From NCBI GenBank assembly GCA_036897485.1, contig JAYMTF010000781.1:1-30345 (forward strand): a stretch of 30,345 nt of DNA, read 5' to 3'. The stretch's first letter is position 1; every line of letters begins with the position of its first letter. Below the pieces are notes generated by a model. It was not told the DNA's origin. It saw nothing but the letters and a program-made list of their open reading frames with translations, and made no database searches. The stretch is from Pelargonium nanum. Lineage: Eukaryota; Streptophyta; Magnoliopsida; Geraniales; Geraniaceae. Of the stretch, positions 24,001 through 30,345 are shown one piece after another. The translations under genes and the position numbers were made by a program.

Positions 24001-27000
24001 GAATGAGAGAAACAAATTGATATGTAAGATTACTCTTCTACATAGCAGTGAAGGTACCTACTATGTCTAGCTCGATTATATAGCTCAATAACATTTCAAT
24101 ATCATCCAGATCTATTTGCATCTGTACAAAAAGGGAAAAACAAAATCAAAATGAGAACATGAAAGTGTGGTATATATCCCCATTTAAAAAAAAAAAAAAA
24201 AGAACTTACAACCTTTTGTGTCAACATTAAGAGTACTTCTTCTTCAGCCTTAGCCACTAATGCCCTTGCTTGCTGTAATTCATCATTTAAAGGGATAACA
24301 GAGAGCGGCTCCACAAGGCTGCCATTGCCTGAACCACTACAACAGCACATCATATCTTAAGAAAAGAATATACAAGGGTTCGATTATCATGCACTGAAGA
24401 GAAACAAAAAACGAACTTAAAGGAAGTTATTTCAAATTTAGTTTTCCGAGTTGATGTATCTATAGTAAACATATATAAAATGTTGTTTGGTCCTTGGAGC
24501 TTGCACTTACAAGAGTTGCAATAAAAGGAATCGCCTTACATGTTACAACTGACTTCATAACTTTCTATGTTTCCAAAAACTATATGAGTTTTGTGAAATT
24601 TCAATAATTGGGTTACAAACAATGCCTAGGGCTTCCAAAACTTAGGAGGGTTTCATTTGCACCATTATATGTATTCTCTTTATCTTATATTTTACTATTG
24701 TGTGACTTTAGTCACCACTTGAACAATTTTATTGATACTTTAAACCCAATTAACAAGAAGAAGAGTTCTTTATGGTAGCTTTCTGTATGCTTGGCCAACA
24801 AAACCCAGCTCAAGGCGGACATAGTTAACATGCAGCATTAAGCACAATGTAGCTGAAATGATTGTTTGCAGTTGAATGGTTTTCTCACGTGTGTGTGCGT
24901 GTGTATGTGTGGCAGGTGATTAATGTAATGACAATTTGAACGTTAAACAACATCGATTATGCACCTGGACAACAATAGACCCTGGAAACTTGTTGGCAGA
25001 TCACCCCCAAAGTTAATACACCATCTGCCATTAACGACTTTCACTCCCTGAACCCATAATAGAATAGTAATTAGGCTGACATCGTGAACACGGAAAACCA
25101 AAGAAATTTCAATCCAGCACGTCTTACCAGAATAGATACTTCATCCCTTTTATCCCTGATTAAATTGTCCATTAACTGGGATATCTGAACAAGCACAGTT
25201 ATACAAGTGAATGAATAAATATGAAGTGGGATTGTATCAAGTAAGCATTTTCATCATATACCAACTCAACCAATAAAAAAGGTGTACCAGTAATTTCAAA
25301 AAAGGAGAACTGCAATTATTTATGATAAAATGTAATGTTTTAATAGAACATGAATCCAACAAAACTACTCCAATTATACATATTCCCTTATTAGAGTATG
25401 GATCTAACAATCCATGTACTAAGGCTCATATTCTAGGTATTTATGAACATAAATCAACTCCTTATGGTCTTCCCAACTGCTCTAACAAAGCTCATGTGAC
25501 AGACAGAGGGTCAAAAGGTTTTCGAACTCTAGCGAGCTCCACATACCCTGCTAAGCACGCTTATGACCCACATACACTCCTAAGCACACATTTGACCTAG
25601 CAGACGCCTAAGGGTTGTCCAAGAACACCCCACTCCCAATAATAGCACTCATGAGAGTAACATGTGCGGGATCCCTTAGTCGGTGACGGTCATTAAGTAT
25701 GATGAACAATATCTTGTGGTTGATTAACTACAATAGATTATTTTCAGCTAGTTGGAAACTTCATTAGTAGGCCTCACTAGATAAAGTAAAAAGCTGTCAA
25801 AACCTGAAAATTTCATATTATCAAAAGGTAACTCTTCAATAAACAACTTTAATCAAAGAAAGCTTTAGTGCTTTACCTTTGCTTCAAGCCGCCGTACTTG
25901 ATCACGTGATCGTTTTAGTGTAGGACTCTGAAATAGAGAGTAAAAGTTAAGATGCCACAAAATTATAGAAAAAGAAAATCATCTCCATATTTATAGGGAA
26001 ACATTTAATGGGTAATTATGCAAATTAGTAAAATATTGATGCATGTGTGCACTAAAGCACTAATAAGATGCTATCATATAATAGGAAAGAGATATGGTTG
26101 ATGAAAAGCAAATGCCACCAAAAGTTTAAAATCGCCACTTGTTAAAGTAACCATTTCACTAAAATGGAAACAAATCAAGATATCTACAATATGTATAACC
26201 ACAGAGAAGAAAACTTGGTGTTAGGGAAAAAGAACCAACAGCAGAGTCTTTAACGTAACCATCTTCATCTATAAGCTGCTGGATCAACTTCATTAGTGAA
26301 CGACTAACAACCAATTCCATTATCTGCAAGTATATTTACCAAAAAGTAAAGCCACAAAAGAATAGAATTATCAGGAGAAAATTGGTGCTCGTATTAGATC
26401 CTTATCCTCTCTTTACCACTTCTGAAAGAGGCATGAAGCGATTGTGCCAATCTGCATCTTTCTTGATTGCAGCTTTTAGATTCAACTGCAAAGTATCAGC
26501 ACATTGTAGCATAACTGCAATAGCCACTGCTTCAGTTCCAGCCACTGCCATACCTCTATAAGCACTTTGAATAGCAGATTTCACCTTCAAGAACAATATA
26601 GTAAACAATTGGAGGACAAGGCAGTACATAATTGAAGGTTCAAACTGTTAAATGTTGTGTACACGACAGCATGAATCATGGATCTTCAGTTGTCATGGTT
26701 AACATCATGAAAATAAGTATCAATTATGAGGATACATAAAAACAGATGATGGCACGTTTCAATTTCCAACAGAAAACCAATGGATCTGCTGATACTGACA
26801 GAGAAATTGAAGGCATATTTATAACGTTGAATGACACCACTGATGAATCTTTGAGCCACAATGAAGATATTTGACACTGGGCCAGGCATATGGATCATAT
26901 GAAGTTTCTATTTCTATGACTGAAGTAATAAGGTGCTATTTATATGCCCTCTCTCCCCTCAACGCAATGAATGAACTCATTCACTGTTTATCTTGGAGAA

Positions 27001-27843
27001 GATAAGGGAAAAGATAAGTTGCTTCTTAAGAACTTCTACCATCCATATTAAAACATATTCAGTTTTCTTAACCTCCACCAATCAGAGAACTAACTTCCCA
27101 GCTGTCCAAACATAGGATTCACCAGGGATGTTAACGTGTAGTTCAATGGTATATAATTATGTCGTGGATGCCAAAGTGTAATTCAATCATTCAAGAACTG
27201 CTTTTCAACAGTAATTCTGCCAAATTAAACAGTTTTTGTCATTTTCAACAAGGAATCATTAAAACCCAATTCCAAATAATGGGGTAATAGTAGTTTCTAT
27301 GAATGTGTTGTGGAATTTACATCACATATAAACTAATAATCAAATACTACTAGAAGTCCAAAACCAATTCAAGCAATCACATGAATATTCAACTAACTCA
27401 ACAAGATAACAGAGAAAATAAAGAGCAGTGCACTGACCAGAAAAGGATCGATGGAGCTGAAGCTCATGATGCAATCACCCTGCTTGTGCATTTCGACAGC
27501 TGCATTGGTTTCCTCTAACAGCCTCAGACTCTCTTCATAAGTCTGATTCAAAGACCAAAGTTGGGCCTACAACACCAACAACCACACAGCCCTTTTTAAT
27601 TATTTGCAGAAAAAGTAAGAGAAAAAGAAGGGCCAATCCCTAAAGCAAGGAAACAGAGTAAGAGTAGAGAGAAACCTTGGTCCCATCACGACCCAATGAT
27701 GTTCCGGCGAAGGAAGCCACTAAATCACAGAGCTTATCCCATTGGAGAAGCCTGAGACTGTCAAGGTGAACTGATGTTTTATTGTTGTTAACAGATTGGG
27801 GAGTTGTTTGGATTGAGGGTTGCTTGAGAAAGGCTCGATTCAT
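18018..27843 (-). CDS. MUTS2: MutS2-type ATPase (organellar MutS homologue)
   Basis: Twenty exons join in phase: 27843-27676, 27566-27438, 26584-26417, 26323-26240, 25927-25877, 25184-25128, 25047-24965, 24336-24213, 24121-24062, 23243-22998, 22702-22640, 22554-22407, 21930-21803, 20718-20671, 20508-20378, 20146-20064, 19551-19448, 19182-19112, 18687-18326, 18175-18018. The product has 821 residues. MutS2 proteins are ABC-type ATPases related to MutS that bind branched DNA or, in bacteria, collided ribosomes; plant forms are expected in plastids or mitochondria. Walker A GPNTGGKT is at about 438-445, Walker B LVLLDE ends at 519, and the conserved ATTHHGELK follows. A Lys/Arg-rich coiled-coil-like stretch (about 630-700) comes next, and the end is a small beta-rich domain ([11 protein letters not shown]). 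No Smr nuclease domain follows. The N-terminus is short and Ser/Thr/Asn-rich and may be a targeting peptide. The frame is also open upstream into an HP30-derived exon. Confidence 0.92.
20851..21128. mobile_element. Tourist-like MITE in a MutS2 intron
   Basis: The segment begins GCTCTGTTTGGATTCTTGG at 20853. It ends in the imperfect complement, ACAAGTTCCCAACAAAAC. It is flanked by TTA at 20848-20850 and at 21129-21131. Internal words also pair (GCCATGTTTTGA with TCAAAACATGG). A TTA or TAA duplication and a CTTTGTTTGG-like end are typical of PIF/Harbinger-derived Tourist MITEs. It contains no gene. Confidence 0.5.
20927..20961. repeat. ATTTGG microsatellite inside the MITE
   Basis: Nearly six ATTTGG hexamers in a row. 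The array lies between the two arms of the MITE and was probably expanded after insertion. Confidence 0.85.
23577..23621. mobile_element. Poly(T) insertion with 13-bp direct repeats
   Basis: The 13-mer CTTCTTAGTTCTT occurs at 23577-23589 and 23609-23621. Between the copies are only a T run and GAAAG. This looks like a target-site duplication around almost nothing but the poly(A) tail of a minus-oriented LINE or SINE, that is, an extremely 5'-truncated retrotransposition. It lies in the MutS2 intron between exons ending 24062 and starting 23243. Confidence 0.45.
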
Positions 27844-27848
27844 GAAGA

Positions 27849-30055
27849 CTGCCTGATTTTGTCCACCCATGCCACTCAATAGTGAAAAAAGAGCTCCAGA
27901 ACCAAATGCTGCCACCATGCTGCAATAACAACTTATTAATTTTGCATTAAAAAAAAACAACTTATTAATTTTTAAGGAAGTGCATGGGACTAACAATGGA
28001 AAAAAATGCAAAAGTATAGCAATACATTCTGAATATTCAATTAAATATCAAGAGTAAAAGCAAAAGGTGGAACTTGATTATACATTGTCATGGTATCTTA
28101 TAACAAACCTACCATACAATACTAGTAAATTGAATTTTCCAGCATAATTTACTGCCTCTTCCTGTGGGAAAATACATAACAAAAATCTTAACTGCTTTCT
28201 TTGAGCTATACCCAAACCAATGTAGCCGGCAGTCCAGCACTGTTTTACTTTATTTATAAATATGATTAACTTCCTAATGGCAGTAGTAATAATACGGAAA
28301 TAGTAGAGGCTGGTCACTTTGACTTCGGAAACTCCAGTCCGATGGGAAAAACATAACCCAAAACAGATTTAAAGGAGATGCACTAAATAATAAGGAAGTT
28401 TCAAGAGATTATCAATTATCAAGAAATTTTCTACAATAAAACAGATGCAATATTTTTATAAACCTCAATTTCTGTGAACTAACTTTTGTAGTTCAAAATA
28501 AAAGAGATGCACGATAACATATCTGCTTAAAAAAAGGGAAAAGAGATCATAAAATAAATAGAACTATACAGAAGAAGAAAACAAGGGGGATTGAATTTCC
28601 TCATGAAACCTTAGAAAGTGGTGCCACTACCTCTGTCTCAATTATACACAAAAAAAAGTTACAAAGACGGTCCAACAAAAGAAGCAACCATTTCAAATTT
28701 ATCATCTATGGCAAGATGAAATTCATGGACCCCTGGCTCAATTATACACTCACAAAAGCCGGTCCAACAAAAGAAGCAACTATTTCAAATTTATCATCTA
28801 TGGCAAGATGAAATTCATGGACCTTTGGCTCAATTATACACTTACAAAAGCCTGTCCAACAAAAGAAGCAACCATTTCAAATTTATCATCTATGGCAGGA
28901 TGAAATTCATGGCTTCCTTCATACAATGCATAAATAAAAAATAACGCAACTTCAGTTTTGAGATCTTTGCTTTGTTCCTCACTTTATACATTTGATGTTC
29001 AACATTTCCACTAATTCCACTACTTATCACGGTGGAAATTGTTGCACTAAAACATATCACAAGCAGATGCTGTCAACAAGATCTTATATAACATCTACGT
29101 CCCTTTTGCAGGTTTGAACTGAAATATGATTTCAAATCAACAGGATTCAGTTCAAGTGATATACACTCAGTCATAAATGTACAAGTAGCAAGGGAATTAA
29201 TTTTACAGATGTTGACATGTTGTAAAGAGAGATTACTCATAGTGATCATTCAAAATCTACAAGGGATAAAATTACAAGAAAGATCAAAAGCCCACCTAGA
29301 CTGACCATGCTCCTTGACTCTCAATCTTTTCATGACACATGATATCCTAGCACTGACACCTGTCATCACAGCAAAGTTGCGGGATTGAACTAGTGGGCCT
29401 CCAGAGAGCATCTGCAATCAAAGTAAACATTTTTTTTTATTTATAATGGCAGAACCCTCTAAAGTTCAAACAAAATCACCATTTTAACCGGTTTCATTTC
29501 CTTTGAAAGATTCAGTATTTTGTTTCGGAAATAAATCCATCCTTTTCAGCACAAACATTTTTTCCTCTGCTTAGCCCATGAGATAAGAAGCAAGCTACTA
29601 GCCCACAATTAATTCAAAGTGCAAATATTCAATGTTGTTGGAATATGTAACATATGGTTATAAGTATATTAAAAGCATATCAAACAAGTTCTAAGTGTTG
29701 CTTTGAACAAATTTCCCAGAATGGCAGAATCTAATCGAGTGTTTATTTCATTCTTCAATAGTCAAAAATCATTTACTTCCCTCCAATATCAGAGTAAGGA
29801 AAACAAATCAGTTTCAATTGAGAAATTCAAACACCATAATCATAATTTCAAAATAGAAAATTCCGAGTATTTTCTACCATATTCTCGGAAAACAAACAAA
29901 AGAGCATAAATGAAAGGGAAAAAAAAGTACCGGGGCCTGCTTAAAGGAGGTCATGGCTTCAGAGTTGAAGTCTGCCTAAGGAGAAAGGGTGGGGAGAGAG
30001 GAAGAGAATCGCCCGGTGAGGGAGAAGACGGCGGCCTCCACGAGGAGGAACTGCG
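27849..30055 (-). pseudogene. Partial HP30 duplicate, fused in frame to MutS2
   Basis: Exon and intron sequences match the HP30 gene from about 2156 to about 4800 at roughly 90 percent. The copied exons are: 1 (end at 29931), 2 (29411-29296, 116 bases as in the parent) and the first 70 bases of 3 (from 27919). The original frame is broken: exon 1 lacks about 45 bases and has TAG at 29978-29976 where the parent has CAG (Q80). The C-terminal half of HP30 is missing. All splice signals are kept. From the ATG at 29954 (parent M88) the frame is open through exon 2, exon 3 and, past the breakpoint near 27848, into MutS2 at M27843. Exon 2 now has an Arg in place of a helix Gly, so Tim17 function is doubtful. 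It could be a dead copy, a leader, or a coding fusion of 893 residues in total. Confidence 0.8.
28637..28918. repeat. Three tandem copies of a 92-100 bp unit
   Basis: Copies start at 28637, 28737 and 28829 with CTCAATTATACAC. Each contains TCCAACAAAAGAAGCAAC and ends in GATGAAATTCATGG. The parental HP30 intron has a single related copy (about 2934-3035). The expansion is therefore specific to the duplicate. Confidence 0.9.
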
Positions 30056-30345
30056 AGTGGTTGGTGTGGAGATTTTTAGAATTCGGATAAAGTCGTAGAA
30101 CTGCTCAAGCTTCTCATGTTTTCGCATTCAACTGGCTACAAAACTCATTTTAAGAAGTTCCATGATTTTGAGCTGAGATTTTTTTTCCTTTTTTTTTTAA
30201 ATTAACAAATCACAAAAATAATTTAATACTGGTCTTTTAGTCCAGCGGTGCTCGGGTCTTTTTTGTATTATGGTTGGCTTACTCGATAATTTAATCAAGT
30301 ATTTGTTTGAAATATAAAATATTAAAAAAATCAGTAATCTAATCT
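30056..30345. other. Unassigned sequence at window end
   Basis: Homology to HP30 fades out here; a faint match to parental exon 1 (GAACTGCTCAA near 30100) may mark the edge. The last 150 bases are AT-rich. Nothing else is seen. Any promoter driving the HP30 copy or MutS2 would lie here or beyond the window. Confidence 0.4.

Noticed and set aside
25322..25720. 92-codon open frame and a less AT-rich block in a MutS2 intron
   Set aside because: Could be an inserted repeat, but no terminal repeats, target duplication or domain were found.
29910..30098. 62-codon plus-strand open frame rich in Gly, Arg and Glu
   Set aside because: Antisense to the decayed HP30 exon 1 copy; its composition mirrors that exon.
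1..30345. tRNA, rRNA, CRISPR array, operons or a biosynthetic cluster
   Set aside because: No cloverleaf, rRNA-like block or spaced identical repeats seen; the genes are unrelated spliced plant genes on both strands.

Overview
This is nuclear DNA from a flowering plant, most likely a woody eudicot and possibly Rosaceae (lineage is inference). It has AT-rich spacers, many short GT-AG introns, microsatellites and small transposon relics. All proteins with a recognisable family have plant nuclear homologues.

Five genes can be read with intact frames. (1) 1259-4895, minus: six-exon gene for a 256-residue HP30-like protein (Tim17/22/23 family with a C-terminal SAM domain, chloroplast import). (2) 7875-8393, minus: 172-residue Cys/His-rich protein of unassigned family, with an upstream untranslated exon and a clear TATA box. 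(3) 12181-13602, plus: POP5 subunit of RNase P/MRP, 154 residues. (4) 14878-15660, plus: two-exon DUF599 membrane protein, 238 residues. (5) 18018-27843, minus: 20-exon gene for an organelle-type MutS2 ATPase, 821 residues, with intact Walker motifs and no Smr domain in the predicted product.

The main surprise is at the right end. The 5' half of the HP30 gene (about 2156 to 4800) occurs again at about 27849-30055, directly in front of MutS2 on the same strand. The copy lost its original frame: there is a deletion and a stop in exon 1. All its splice sites survive, and its truncated third exon runs in frame into the MutS2 start codon. Splicing the copy as in the parent gene, from the next ATG, gives an open frame of 893 codons that puts a Tim17-like segment in front of MutS2. 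This is either a new exon-shuffled chimera or a decaying leader. A 92-100 bp unit has also been triplicated inside the copied intron.

The spacers hold an array of about seven degenerate 48-bp repeats (9735-10069), a long inverted repeat upstream of the DUF599 gene (14276-14580), a retroelement fragment bounded by 12-bp direct repeats (5521-5970), a Tourist-like MITE in a MutS2 intron, and a nearly empty poly(T) insertion with 13-bp direct repeats in another. The genes do not form a functional cluster. HP30 and MutS2 probably both act in plastids, and the others are unrelated.
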